Of a DNA stretch of 36,025 bases, positions 1 through 8,430 are shown piece by piece (position 1 is the first letter of the stretch; the number at the start of each line of letters is the position of its first letter). Under the pieces are notes generated by a model. It was given only the letters and a program-made list of their open reading frames with translations, had not been told where the DNA came from and did not search any database. The DNA is taken from positions 1 to 36,025 of the forward strand of contig JAQVEQ010000002.1 in assembly GCA_028697875.1 (NCBI GenBank), given 5' to 3'. This DNA comes from Novosphingobium sp. GTDB lineage: Bacteria > Pseudomonadota > Alphaproteobacteria > Sphingomonadales > Sphingomonadaceae. The position numbers and the translations under genes were made by a program.

Positions 1-1
1 G

Positions 2-1000
2 CTGGATGGCGGCGATGTCGACATCGAAGGCGACGGCTCGACGGTCGATGCGCTTGCTGGGATCGCCGGCTATGCCAATGCGGGCGGCAACGTCTGGATC
101 GACAGCGGCACGGTCAGCGCCACTGGCGGCGGCATGCTGAGCATCGGCGTGCTGGGCGTGGCGCAGGGCGGCGGTAGCGTCGACATCGACACGCACGGCG
201 ACACCACGGCCGAAGGACTGATCGGTGTCGGCGGCTTTGCCGATACCGGCGGCGACGTCACGATCGACCTGCTCGGCAACACGGTAACCGCGCAGAACGG
301 GCTCGGTGTCGGCGGCATCGCGCTGGATGGCGGCGATGTCGACATCGAAGGCGATGGCTCGACAGTCGATGCAGCGGCCGGCATCGTTGGCGTTTCGACC
401 GGCGGGAACGTCTGGATCGACAGCGGCACGGTAAATGCGGATGGCGCGGGCCTGCTGAGTGTCGGCGTGGTCGGCGCGGCGCTGGCTGGCGATGTCGATA
501 TCGATACGCACGGCGACACGACGGCCGAAGGGCTGTTTGGTGTGGCGGGCTTCGCCTCGGGCGATGTCACGATCGACCTGCTCGGCAACACGGTGAACGC
601 CGTCAATGGCGCGGGCGTGACGGCGATTGCCGGCAATGATGTCGATATCGAAGGCACTGGCTCGGTCGTCAACGCGGCGGTGGGCATTGTCGGCATGTCC
701 TTCGGCGGTGACGTCTGGATCGACAGCGGCACGGTCAACGCGACGGGTGCCGGTCCGCTGAGCACTGGCGTGGTCGGTACGGCGCTGGCTGGCGATGTCA
801 CGATCATTACGCATGGCGACACGACGGCCGATGGCATATTCGGCGTGGGCGGCTTTGCCTCGGACGATGTCACGATCGACCTGCTCGGTAATACGGTGAA
901 CGCCGCCAACGGCGTGGGCGTCCTGGCTGTTGCCGGTGGCGATGTCTACGTCGATGCAATCGATAGCACGATCAATTCCTATGACACCGGCATCTTTGCC
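2..1000 (+). repeat. Tandem passenger repeats of 101-107 codons
   Basis: The anchor GDVDIEG (or its variant) recurs with its Asp codon at bases 14, 335, 638 and 941, giving periods of 321, 303 and 303 bp, all in frame. Each unit also contains WIDSGTV, a THGDTT stretch and DVTIDLLGNTV. The fourth unit is degenerate. DNA identity between copies is visibly high, as expected for recent duplication or gene conversion in a beta-helical passenger. The array continues past the left edge, so the copy number is unknown. Confidence 0.85.
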
Positions 1001-3865
1001 ACCGGCACGAATGTGACGGTCGATTCCGGCACGATCGTTTCCACTGACGCTTCCGGCGTGATTGCTACGGCATTGGGTGGCGATGCCACGATCACCACTT
1101 ACGGCAAGATCACTGCCGATAACGGTCTTTTCGGCGCTTCGGCCACTTCCTTCGGCGGCAATGCCACGGTTACGGTGAATGCAGCGATCGATCCGCCGGT
1201 AACAGGCGCTTCGGCGGTTACTTTCGGTCCGGGCGATGCCACCGTGATCAACAATTCCGACATCGAAGCCGACTTCATCGGCATCAATGTCGCGAATGTC
1301 GGGGATGGCGATGTAATCGCCACGAACAACGGCACTGTCGGCGCCGGGGTCAATCCCTCGCCGGTGTTCGGCATCTACGCGTCGAATTTCGGTCCGGGCG
1401 CCACGACGATCACCAACAGCACCGGTGCCCAGGTGATCGCGACGGGTTCGGCCATTTTCGCCTCGGCGGTCGATCCGGATCCTGTCGGTCAGGACGATAT
1501 CGTCATCTACAACGACGGTCTGCTGCAGGGCGAGGGCGATATCTTCGCGACTGTGGGTACGTTCAGCGACGGCTCGCTGGCGCTGCACAACGACGTGAAC
1601 GGTGTCATCACCAACAGCCAGGCCGATCCGGCGGCGGGGACCATTCTCTGGTCCTATGCCGAGGGTACGATCGGGATCGTGAACGACGGTTCGATGACCG
1701 GCAATGTCAACCTGACGGCGCTGGGTACCGATATCAACGGCGCCAGCATCCTGTTCGACAATAACGCCGGGGCCGACTGGAACTTCGGCGGTGAGAACTA
1801 CCTGTACGGTGAAGGCGATATCCTGCTCGGCAATGCAGGGACCATCAATGCTCTCACGGCATCGCTGACGACGTTCGAAACGGCGAACGGCGATGTGGCG
1901 ATCGACAATTCGGGCGAATTCAATTCGACCGGCGATCACACCTTGGCATTCGTCCATGCGAACGGCACCAGCACGTTCGACAACACCGGTGCGGTCAATG
2001 TCGTCGGCACGCTGACCTTCAGCGGTCTCGACAACTTCAACAACAGCAATCTCCTCAACGCTACCGATGGCGATCCGCTGGAAGTCGTGAGCACGACCGG
2101 CAACTTCAACGCGATCGGCGCCGACAGCGTATTCGCCATCGACGCCGAACTGCAGGCCAATGGCGCGGCAGATACGCTGGTGGTCGATGGGGACGTCACG
2201 GGTGTGACGAACCTCGCGATCAACGACCTCACGGCGGCGCTTCCCGGCCAATACGTGACTGCGGATCAGGGCATCGTCTTCGCCTATGTCGGCGGGACGA
2301 CCAGCTCGGCCACTCCGAATTTCACGACCAACGGCGGTATCGACAAGGGTCTGTTCCGTTACGACGCCTATCTTCGCGATACGCCGCAGAACGTGGACGG
2401 ATACGAGGAATGGGTCCTGGCCAGCACGCCCGATCGTGAAGCGTTCGAGTTCCCGATCGCGGCCTATGCGGCGCAGAACCTCTGGCATGTTTCGACGGGG
2501 ACCTGGCTCGACCGCACGGCGGACTTGCGTTCGGCATTCACGGATACCGGCTCCGGTTCCACGGGCAACGTGACGCCGGGCGTGTGGACCCGGGTCTTCG
2601 GCGGCGAAACCAAGCGCAGGTTCGGCAACACGGTCGGTGCGCCTGCGGGCCTGTCCGGTGGCGGTACCTACAGCTATGCCGACAAGTTCGATCAGGACAT
2701 CCTGGGTTTCATGGCCGGCATCGACTTCGGTTCGGAAAGCAAGTCGGCTTCGGGCAATAACCGGGCCTGGCTGTTCGGGGTCATGGGTGGCTACACCGAC
2801 TCCGACGTGGACTTCCGCAATTCGAATACCCGCATGGACCTGAGCCAGGTATCGGTCGGGGCCTACGTCACCCGGCTGGATGGCCCGTTCTTCGCCGATC
2901 TGGCCGTCAAGGTCGATTTCGGCAAGTTGAAGTACCGCTTCGACGACGGGAACTTCATCGACAACTCGAAGAGCGATTACACGTCCGTCGGTGTCATTCT
3001 GGACACCGGCTATCGCCTGGCGCTTGGCACCAATGTCTTCTTCGAACCGAAGGCGACCCTGGCCTATGTGAACACGGACTTCGATCAGTTCTCGCTGCTG
3101 GGGACGGGCATCGACTACAAGAACGGCGAAAGCCTTCTCGGTCGCTTGGGCGCGCGTCTTGGTGCCTCGCTTCCTAGCGGGAGCGGCGTGATCGAGCCGT
3201 ATGTCGAAGGAAGCGTCTGGAACGAGTTCGAGGGCAAGTATCAGACGTCCTTGATCAGCGCGGGGAATTCCCTGCCGATCGGTTATAATGTCGACGATAC
3301 CTTCGGCGAAGCTGCGGCCGGCATCAGCTATGCCAGCCACACTTCGGGCTGGAGCGTCTTTGCCCGTGGCAGTGTCCAGTTCGGCAAGGACGACTATCGC
3401 AGCTATATCGGCAATGTCGGCCTGCGGTATCAGTGGGGCGCGGAAGAAACTCCGCCTCCGCCGCCGCCGCCGCCGCCCCCGCCTCCGCCGCCCCCTCCGC
3501 CGCCGCCCCCGCCGGTGGTGTGCAACAAGGGACCGTACATCGTGTTCTTCGATTGGGATAAATCCGACATTACGCCGGAAGCCGCCACGGTTCTGGACAG
3601 TGCGGTGACCGCTTACGGCAGCTGCGATGTGGTTCCGATCATGCTGGCTGGCTACGCCGACCGATCGGGCTCCGATGCCTACAACGTGGCGTTGTCCGCC
3701 CGCCGGAACGACTCGGTGCGTGGCTATCTGACCTCGAAGGGGATCCCGGACGACCGGATTTCCAGCGAGGCCTTCGGTGAAACGAACCCGCGCGTTCCGA
3801 CTGCGGACGGTGTACGTGAACTACAGAACCGCCGGGTGGAAATCACCTACGCTTCCGGTTCCTGA
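2..3865 (+). CDS. Autotransporter-barrel / OmpA-domain surface protein (5' end outside window)
   Basis: The reading frame is open from base 2, so the true start lies upstream. An apparent ATG at 134 is internal to the repeats. Order of parts: Gly/Asp/Val-rich passenger repeats (bases 2 to about 1000), a longer degenerate beta-helical passenger with many Asn-Asn and Gly-Asp turns (to about 2500), an autotransporter-type beta-barrel starting near GVWTRVFGG (about 2580-3440), 21 consecutive prolines (3452-3514), then an OmpA C-terminal domain (about 3518-3850). The OmpA part has the FFDWDKSDIT strand, and the SGSDAYN Asp and SARRNDSV Arg expected to bind diaminopimelate. The family role is outer-membrane display with anchoring to peptidoglycan. 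I infer that the barrel exports or displays the repeats while the tail grips the cell wall. Autotransporters usually end at the barrel, so this tail is notable, though such hybrids may be common in sphingomonads. The stop codon is followed at once by a terminator. Confidence 0.9.
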   Translation: MDGGDVDIEGDGSTVDALAGIAGYANAGGNVWIDSGTVSATGGGMLSIGVLGVAQGGGSVDIDTHGDTTAEGLIGVGGFADTGGDVTIDLLGNTVTAQNGLGVGGIALDGGDVDIEGDGSTVDAAAGIVGVSTGGNVWIDSGTVNADGAGLLSVGVVGAALAGDVDIDTHGDTTAEGLFGVAGFASGDVTIDLLGNTVNAVNGAGVTAIAGNDVDIEGTGSVVNAAVGIVGMSFGGDVWIDSGTVNATGAGPLSTGVVGTALAGDVTIITHGDTTADGIFGVGGFASDDVTIDLLGNTVNAANGVGVLAVAGGDVYVDAIDSTINSYDTGIFATGTNVTVDSGTIVSTDASGVIATALGGDATITTYGKITADNGLFGASATSFGGNATVTVNAAIDPPVTGASAVTFGPGDATVINNSDIEADFIGINVANVGDGDVIATNNGTVGAGVNPSPVFGIYASNFGPGATTITNSTGAQVIATGSAIFASAVDPDPVGQDDIVIYNDGLLQGEGDIFATVGTFSDGSLALHNDVNGVITNSQADPAAGTILWSYAEGTIGIVNDGSMTGNVNLTALGTDINGASILFDNNAGADWNFGGENYLYGEGDILLGNAGTINALTASLTTFETANGDVAIDNSGEFNSTGDHTLAFVHANGTSTFDNTGAVNVVGTLTFSGLDNFNNSNLLNATDGDPLEVVSTTGNFNAIGADSVFAIDAELQANGAADTLVVDGDVTGVTNLAINDLTAALPGQYVTADQGIVFAYVGGTTSSATPNFTTNGGIDKGLFRYDAYLRDTPQNVDGYEEWVLASTPDREAFEFPIAAYAAQNLWHVSTGTWLDRTADLRSAFTDTGSGSTGNVTPGVWTRVFGGETKRRFGNTVGAPAGLSGGGTYSYADKFDQDILGFMAGIDFGSESKSASGNNRAWLFGVMGGYTDSDVDFRNSNTRMDLSQVSVGAYVTRLDGPFFADLAVKVDFGKLKYRFDDGNFIDNSKSDYTSVGVILDTGYRLALGTNVFFEPKATLAYVNTDFDQFSLLGTGIDYKNGESLLGRLGARLGASLPSGSGVIEPYVEGSVWNEFEGKYQTSLISAGNSLPIGYNVDDTFGEAAAGISYASHTSGWSVFARGSVQFGKDDYRSYIGNVGLRYQWGAEETPPPPPPPPPPPPPPPPPPPPPVVCNKGPYIVFFDWDKSDITPEAATVLDSAVTAYGSCDVVPIMLAGYADRSGSDAYNVALSARRNDSVRGYLTSKGIPDDRISSEAFGETNPRVPTADGVRELQNRRVEITYASGS

Positions 3866-3875
3866 TTGCAGGTGC

Positions 3876-3916
3876 GGTGGGGATGAGAGGGAAGTCTCTC
3901 ATCCCCACCTGCATTT
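3876..3916 (+). terminator. Rho-independent terminator of the autotransporter/OmpA gene
   Basis: A perfect 14-bp inverted repeat (GGTGGGGATGAGAG at 3876-3889, complement at 3896-3909) with a 6-nt loop begins 11 bases after the stop codon. It is followed by TGCATTTT, a short T-rich run. Confidence 0.8.
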
Positions 3917-3967
3917 TGGGGCGGGCCTCGCTTGTGGCTGCCCGGGCAGGCATCTAAGCTACCGGTC

Positions 3968-5074
3968 GTGAGCGACCTGCCGATCCCTTCAACCCATGCA
4001 TTCCCGCCTGGCGTAAGCGCACTGGCCGATCTGCTGTTCAGCGGCGTCAAGGAACGGCCGATGTGGTCCGGCTTCTTGATGGCCTTGTCGCACAGGCTTC
4101 ATGCAGGGCCATCGGGTTTCATCCTCGAAAGGGGAGAAGGGCCAGCGCGGGAAACGGCAGTGCTTGCCGCCGACCCGGCCTGTGCGGAGCAGCTGACGGC
4201 TCTGCCAGCATTCGGCGGCTTGCGAACCATGCCGTTCGACACGCCTCGGGCGTTGACCGATGTACCGGGCGGCGCCCCCGTGACCTGGCATGTCTTGCGC
4301 ATCCATCTGGATTCTTCCCATTCGGCATGGCTGGCTGTCGCGGGGACGGAACGGATCGCACCGGACTGGGAGGCGGTCTTCTCCTCGCTTCTCGCGCTGC
4401 TGCAACGCATTGTCCCCCTGTTTCTGGTGATCGGGGATGGCGAACGCCGGCTGCGGGTGATGGAACATGTCCTGGAGACGAGCGGCGTCGGCATCGTGGT
4501 GGTCGATCCTGCCGGGCACATCCTCATGGCGAATGCGGTCGCCCACGGCATCGTGGCGGAAAACGACGTGATCGCCATGCGCGACGGGGCACTGCGTGCA
4601 GGCCGTCCAAACGATAACCGGCGCTTGCAAGACTCGATCCGCGATATGGCCGAGCAGCAGTCGGCCAATGCCGATGCTTCCTGCTACACTTCGGTCGCGT
4701 TGGAGCGGGACGATCAGGCCCATCCGCTGACGTTGATCGTCCGGCCCGGTCCATCCTATGCCCCGGTCACCGCCCCCTTGCGGCGGACGGCGGTCGTGAT
4801 CCTGCGCGATCCAGCACGGCGAGGCGCGCTTTCCGCGCCGGATCTCGAACAGTTCTTCGCTCTCAGCCGGGCCGAAGCCCGGCTTGCCGGGCTGCTGGCG
4901 GATGGCCTAAGCCTTGAGGATGCGGCAGCAACCCTGGGCGTCTCGCGCAACACCGCCCGCTCGCAACTGCAGGCAATTTTCGCGAAGACGGGCACCAATC
5001 GTCAGGGCGACCTTGTCCGCCTGCTGCTCAGTTCCGCCGCCTCGTTGACCTACAACCCGGTGAGTGCAGCCTAG
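3968..5074 (+). CDS. LuxR-family helix-turn-helix transcriptional regulator with PAS-like sensor region
   Basis: The C-terminal region, about residues 295-355, is a LuxR-type DNA-binding domain: LSRAEARLAGLLADG, then LSLEDAAATLGVSRNTARSQL, then AIFAKTGTNRQGDLV. The middle (around VMEHVLETSGVGIVVVD and the following LMANAVAH) resembles a PAS fold. The N-terminal region is not recognised. I chose the GTG at 3968. A TTG at 3932 also keeps the frame open, but it lies against the upstream terminator and adds an unconvincing peptide. No strong ribosome site is visible at either. The stop codon overlaps the stop of the convergent amidohydrolase gene (CTAG, 5071-5074). The ligand is unknown. It may control the neighbouring catabolic genes, but only proximity supports that. 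Confidence 0.8.
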   Translation: MSDLPIPSTHAFPPGVSALADLLFSGVKERPMWSGFLMALSHRLHAGPSGFILERGEGPARETAVLAADPACAEQLTALPAFGGLRTMPFDTPRALTDVPGGAPVTWHVLRIHLDSSHSAWLAVAGTERIAPDWEAVFSSLLALLQRIVPLFLVIGDGERRLRVMEHVLETSGVGIVVVDPAGHILMANAVAHGIVAENDVIAMRDGALRAGRPNDNRRLQDSIRDMAEQQSANADASCYTSVALERDDQAHPLTLIVRPGPSYAPVTAPLRRTAVVILRDPARRGALSAPDLEQFFALSRAEARLAGLLADGLSLEDAAATLGVSRNTARSQLQAIFAKTGTNRQGDLVRLLLSSAASLTYNPVSAA

Positions 5075-6774
5075 GTCCGGATCAACCGGCCGGGCAGCGC
5101 GCCGGTAGGGTCGCCAGCCCGGCAAACCACTTCGCCACGCACCAGTGTCGCCACGTATCCTTCGGACCGTTGCACCAGTCTGCGCCCGCCTGCCGGCAGG
5201 TCATAGCAGACCTTGGGCTCGTGAAGCTTCAGGCCCTCGAAATCGATGACGTTGAGGTCCGCTCGCAAGCCTGGAGCGACCAATCCGCGATCGTTGAGGC
5301 CCGCGAGATTCGCCGTCGCCTGAGTCATGCGATGGACGATGTCTTCCAGGGGTTTGCGTCCGCTGGCGCGATCGCGTGCCCAGTGCATCAGGGCAAAGGT
5401 CGAGTAACTGGCGTCGCAGATCGTGCCGACGTGAGCGCCGCCATCCCCCAGGCCAAGCACCACATCGGGGTGGTCCAGTATCTTGCCGACGGATTCGAGC
5501 GAGCCATCGGCATAGTTGGCCATGGCCAGGTACAGCTTTCCGCCTGTTTCGCCTTCGCTCATCACGTCGTAGGCGAGTTCCTCGGGGGTTATGCCCCTGG
5601 CGCGCGCAAGGGATGCGATGCTGCGTTCGGGGGGCTGTTCGTAGTCGGGCGGGTCGCCCAGCAGGAACATCGTTTCGAACTCGCGCACCATGCGTCCCAG
5701 GACCAGCGCCGGATCGGGATCGACTTCTTCCGCCAGGATCGCGGCACGGATTTCGGGCTTGCGCAGTTCCTGCAGACGCTCCGCCAGCGGCAGATGGACA
5801 AGGCTGCGGTAGGTCGGGGTCGTGTAGAACGGGTTGAGCGTCAGTTCGAACCCCAGGATCATTCCGATTCCCCGGGGCATCAACTGTCCCCGCATCGTCA
5901 GCCCTTCGGCATTGGCCTGCGATAATTCTTCCAACAGCCGAGGCCAGGCGGCAGGGCCGGAATTGCCGCAGCCGATCGGGAAGGTGAGAGGGCGCCCGGC
6001 CGCGCGCGCAATTGCCCGCATGGAACCGAGCGAAGCGGTCGGCAGGTGCAGATCCTCGACGATCTGGAACACACCCTTGCCTTTTTCGCGGAGGACCCGG
6101 GCAAGAGCGAGAAGTTCCTCGTCGTGGGCATTGAGAGTCGGGATCGACTTGCCGTCGCTGGAACGGTGGAAGATGGTCCGCGACGTGGCGATCCCCAGTA
6201 CCCCTGCGTCGAGCGCTTCCCCGAGCAGGCGGCACATTTCGGCTATGTCGTCTGCGGAGGCCGGTTCGCGATCCGCCCCGCGTTGGCCCATGACATAGAT
6301 GCGCAGCGCCGCGTGCGGCATATAGGCGGCAATGTCCATGTCGTAGTCCCGCGACGCGATGAGATCGAGGTATTCGGGGAAAGTGGTCCAGGTCCACGGC
6401 AGGCCCTCGGTGAGGACCGGATAGGGAATATCCTCCACGCCTTCCATCAGCCGCACGAGTTGATCGCGCTCGCTTTCGCGGCAAGGGGCGAAGCCGACGC
6501 CGCAATTGCCGATCACGGCAGTCGTCACCCCGTGATATGATGAGGGGACCAGGCGCTGTTCCCAGGTTACCTGCCCATCGTAATGCGTGTGAATGTCCAC
6601 GAAGCCGGGAGTCACGATCTTGCCCGTGGCGTCGATTTCCTCGCGGCCCGCATCGAGGCCCGGTTCCACAGCTACGATCAATCCGTCCCGGATGCCGACG
6701 TCCGCATGGAACGGTTCGCTCCCCGAACCGTCCACGACCAGCCCGTTGCGGATGACGAGATCGAACGCGCTCAT
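5071..6774 (-). CDS. Amidohydrolase, N-acyl-D-amino-acid deacylase family
   Basis: A 567-residue cytoplasmic metal-dependent amidohydrolase. The N-terminal beta-sandwich strand (DLVIRNGLVVDGSG) leads to the metal-binding HTHYDGQ (His62, His64). GNCGVG follows, with Cys91 at the position of the Cys metal ligand in D-aminoacylases. DGGAHVG near the C terminus supplies the catalytic Asp region. The family hydrolyses N-acyl-D-amino acids or related amides and cyclic ureides; the actual substrate cannot be read from sequence. The ATG at 6774 overlaps the stop of the upstream dioxygenase gene (ATGA), so the two are translationally coupled. Longer upstream frame extensions lie inside the dioxygenase gene and are rejected. 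Pairing with a TauD-family enzyme suggests stepwise breakdown of one compound. Confidence 0.88.
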   Translation of the reverse strand: MSAFDLVIRNGLVVDGSGSEPFHADVGIRDGLIVAVEPGLDAGREEIDATGKIVTPGFVDIHTHYDGQVTWEQRLVPSSYHGVTTAVIGNCGVGFAPCRESERDQLVRLMEGVEDIPYPVLTEGLPWTWTTFPEYLDLIASRDYDMDIAAYMPHAALRIYVMGQRGADREPASADDIAEMCRLLGEALDAGVLGIATSRTIFHRSSDGKSIPTLNAHDEELLALARVLREKGKGVFQIVEDLHLPTASLGSMRAIARAAGRPLTFPIGCGNSGPAAWPRLLEELSQANAEGLTMRGQLMPRGIGMILGFELTLNPFYTTPTYRSLVHLPLAERLQELRKPEIRAAILAEEVDPDPALVLGRMVREFETMFLLGDPPDYEQPPERSIASLARARGITPEELAYDVMSEGETGGKLYLAMANYADGSLESVGKILDHPDVVLGLGDGGAHVGTICDASYSTFALMHWARDRASGRKPLEDIVHRMTQATANLAGLNDRGLVAPGLRADLNVIDFEGLKLHEPKVCYDLPAGGRRLVQRSEGYVATLVRGEVVCRAGDPTGALPGRLIRT

Positions 6775-7673
6775 GCCGCGGTCTCCTCTTCCAGCACGCG
6801 GCCCATCGCCACGGTTCCCTTGATGGTCGTGCGATGGACGACGCGGACCTGATCCATGGGGTGGCCTGTCGCGCAATGAAGCGTGCGGCGATTGTCCCAC
6901 AGGACCATGTCGTCGTTTTCCCAGTCATGAATGTACTGGAAGCGCGGCTGCAGGGCATGGTCGATCAGCCGGGCGATCAGCGCGTCGCTCTCGCTCTCGT
7001 CCATGCCGACGATGCGCTCGATGTTCATCGTGCTGACGTTGAGGATCTTCCGCCCTGTTTCGGGGTGCGTCCACACCAGCGGGTTCACGACTGGCGGGAA
7101 GTGCGGGTAGTTGTCGTTCCGCGGGGTGATGCGTGTGCCATCCTGCTTGTTGAAGCGCATGTCCTCCAGCCCGGCCCGGAACAGGTAGACCGCTTCGAGG
7201 TCATCGATCCTGGCCTTGGTTTCGTCGTCGAGCGCATCGTATGCCAGCGCGAGATCGAGCCAGCCGGTCTGGCCGCCATCGGCGGTCTTGTGCACCATGC
7301 GCAGCAATGCACCGGCATTGGGGGTGGTGGTGAAGGCCAGATCGGCGTGCCAGGGGATGCGTCCGTAGATTTCCGTTCCGTCGAAGTCATAGACCGGCCC
7401 GACGGGGCCGTCCTGGTTGGTCAGCAGGATCAGCTCGGGATAGTCGGGATGGCGGAACTTGGGGATCGGGTGCGGCTCCAGCTCTCCGAAGCAGCGGCTC
7501 AGGCGCAATTGCGCCTCCGGGGCGGTGCCGATGCCCCGGAACACGAGCACGCCGTGTTCGAGCCAGGCCTTGTGCAATGCTTGTGCGGTTTCCGGGGCGA
7601 TGTCCCGCTCGATATCGAGTCCGGTAATCTCGCGCCCGATCGGGCTGGCCAATGGCCGTATTGCCAATTCCAT
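6771..7673 (-). CDS. TauD/TfdA-family Fe(II)/2-oxoglutarate dioxygenase
   Basis: A 300-residue enzyme, full length for the family. The 2-His-1-carboxylate iron site is visible as WHAD (His109, Asp111) and the distal His266 in WDNRRTLHCATG. Arg277 or Arg281 is the likely 2-oxoglutarate-binding arginine. Known members (TauD, TfdA) hydroxylate taurine, aryloxyacetates or similar substrates and so release a cleavage product; the substrate here is unknown. The start at 7673 is preceded by GGAGAGGAC, a good ribosome site. The 49-codon upstream extension has no such site. First gene of a two-gene operon with the amidohydrolase, and divergent from the VOC gene. Confidence 0.9.
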   Translation of the reverse strand: MELAIRPLASPIGREITGLDIERDIAPETAQALHKAWLEHGVLVFRGIGTAPEAQLRLSRCFGELEPHPIPKFRHPDYPELILLTNQDGPVGPVYDFDGTEIYGRIPWHADLAFTTTPNAGALLRMVHKTADGGQTGWLDLALAYDALDDETKARIDDLEAVYLFRAGLEDMRFNKQDGTRITPRNDNYPHFPPVVNPLVWTHPETGRKILNVSTMNIERIVGMDESESDALIARLIDHALQPRFQYIHDWENDDMVLWDNRRTLHCATGHPMDQVRVVHRTTIKGTVAMGRVLEEETAA

Positions 7674-7976
7674 GTCCTCTCCACTATCTCTCGTTGTGTG
7701 TTGCAGGAGGTCATAGCGGGCTGCGGGAACGCCCACATCATGCAAATGGATGAAGCGGACTGTTCGGCATATCCTGCCGGAACAGTCCGGGGGGCGCCCA
7801 GCCGAATGACGCATTGACACACCTGCCGCTCCGGCTTAGCAGAGCGTAAAACATCAACAGTTGTAATAAGGTCGGGGCTATGCTGCACGTAGTGTGACAG
7901 CGCTGCTCCAGGGCCGGGGGAGATGCCGGATGTACAGCCAGTCGAACCGCGTGATGAACCAAGGGAGGAAATGCTG
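7674..7976. promoter_or_regulatory. Divergent intergenic region between dioxygenase and VOC genes
   Basis: This 303-bp gap must hold the promoters for the minus-strand catabolic pair and the plus-strand VOC gene. It contains the long inverted repeat at 7757-7788 and a TTGACA at 7814-7819 on the plus strand. No convincing -10 element lies at the right distance from that TTGACA. I see no small gene with good coding character. Confidence 0.5.
7757..7788. promoter_or_regulatory. Inverted repeat (operator or leader hairpin) in the divergent region
   Basis: GGACTGTTCGGCA (7757-7769) pairs with TGCCGGAACAGTCC (7775-7788) across a 5-nt spacer, with only one unpaired C. It lies about 84 bp upstream of the dioxygenase start. 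No T-run follows on either strand, so it is more likely an operator or an mRNA leader hairpin than a terminator. Confidence 0.5.
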
Positions 7977-8399
7977 ATGGCCAGTCAGATACCCCACGGG
8001 AAGACGCTCGACACCGACTTCATGTTCACCAAGCTCGTGGTGAAGGACCTCGCGCGTGCGGTGGACTTCTACAGCGCGGTGATTGGCCTTGTCGAAATGA
8101 ACCGGGTCGAAGCGGAGATCGCTGGCCGCAAGGTGAGCGAAGTCGTGTTCATGCCGACCTATCCGGGCGGGCCGATGTTCATCCTTGCCCAGTTCCACGA
8201 CATGGAAAAACCGTCGAACGACGAACTGATTCTCGGCTTTGCGACGAAAGATATCGATGCGGCGGTAGAGCGGGCGGTCAAGGCCGGCGGGGGCGTGGCC
8301 GAACCGGCGCACGAGATTCCGGGGGCAGGTGGCATGAAGGTCGCTTTCGTCACTGACCCGGAAGGGCACCTTGTCCAACTGAGCCAGACGGGCGGCTGA
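7977..8399 (+). CDS. VOC (glyoxalase/bleomycin-resistance) superfamily protein
   Basis: A 140-residue single-module protein. The first beta-alpha-beta half is FTKLVVKDLARAVDFYSAVIGL; the second half holds DIDAAVERAVKAGG and ends with the usual AFVTDPEGHLVQLSQ. The VOC fold binds a metal and acts in isomerisation, ring cleavage or resistance; the specific reaction is not evident. Start choice: AAGGGAGGAA lies 7 bases before the ATG at 7977. The ATG at 7971 is too close to it. The gene is 31 bp ahead of the kinase-like gene on the same strand, so they probably share a transcript. Confidence 0.88.
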   Translation: MASQIPHGKTLDTDFMFTKLVVKDLARAVDFYSAVIGLVEMNRVEAEIAGRKVSEVVFMPTYPGGPMFILAQFHDMEKPSNDELILGFATKDIDAAVERAVKAGGGVAEPAHEIPGAGGMKVAFVTDPEGHLVQLSQTGG

Positions 8400-8430
8400 T
8401 CCGGGATGCGGCAAGGCGGAAAGCACTTTC

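Noticed and set aside
70..909. 279-codon minus-strand frame rich in Pro/Thr/Ser
   Set aside because: Its repetitive character is the mirror of the passenger repeats on the plus strand.
2..1000. Regular repeats as a possible CRISPR array
   Set aside because: Units are about 300 bp, in frame and protein-coding, with no short repeat/unique spacer pattern.
7814..7842. TTGACA as -35 box for the VOC gene
   Set aside because: No acceptable -10 at 16-18 bp; kept only as a note.
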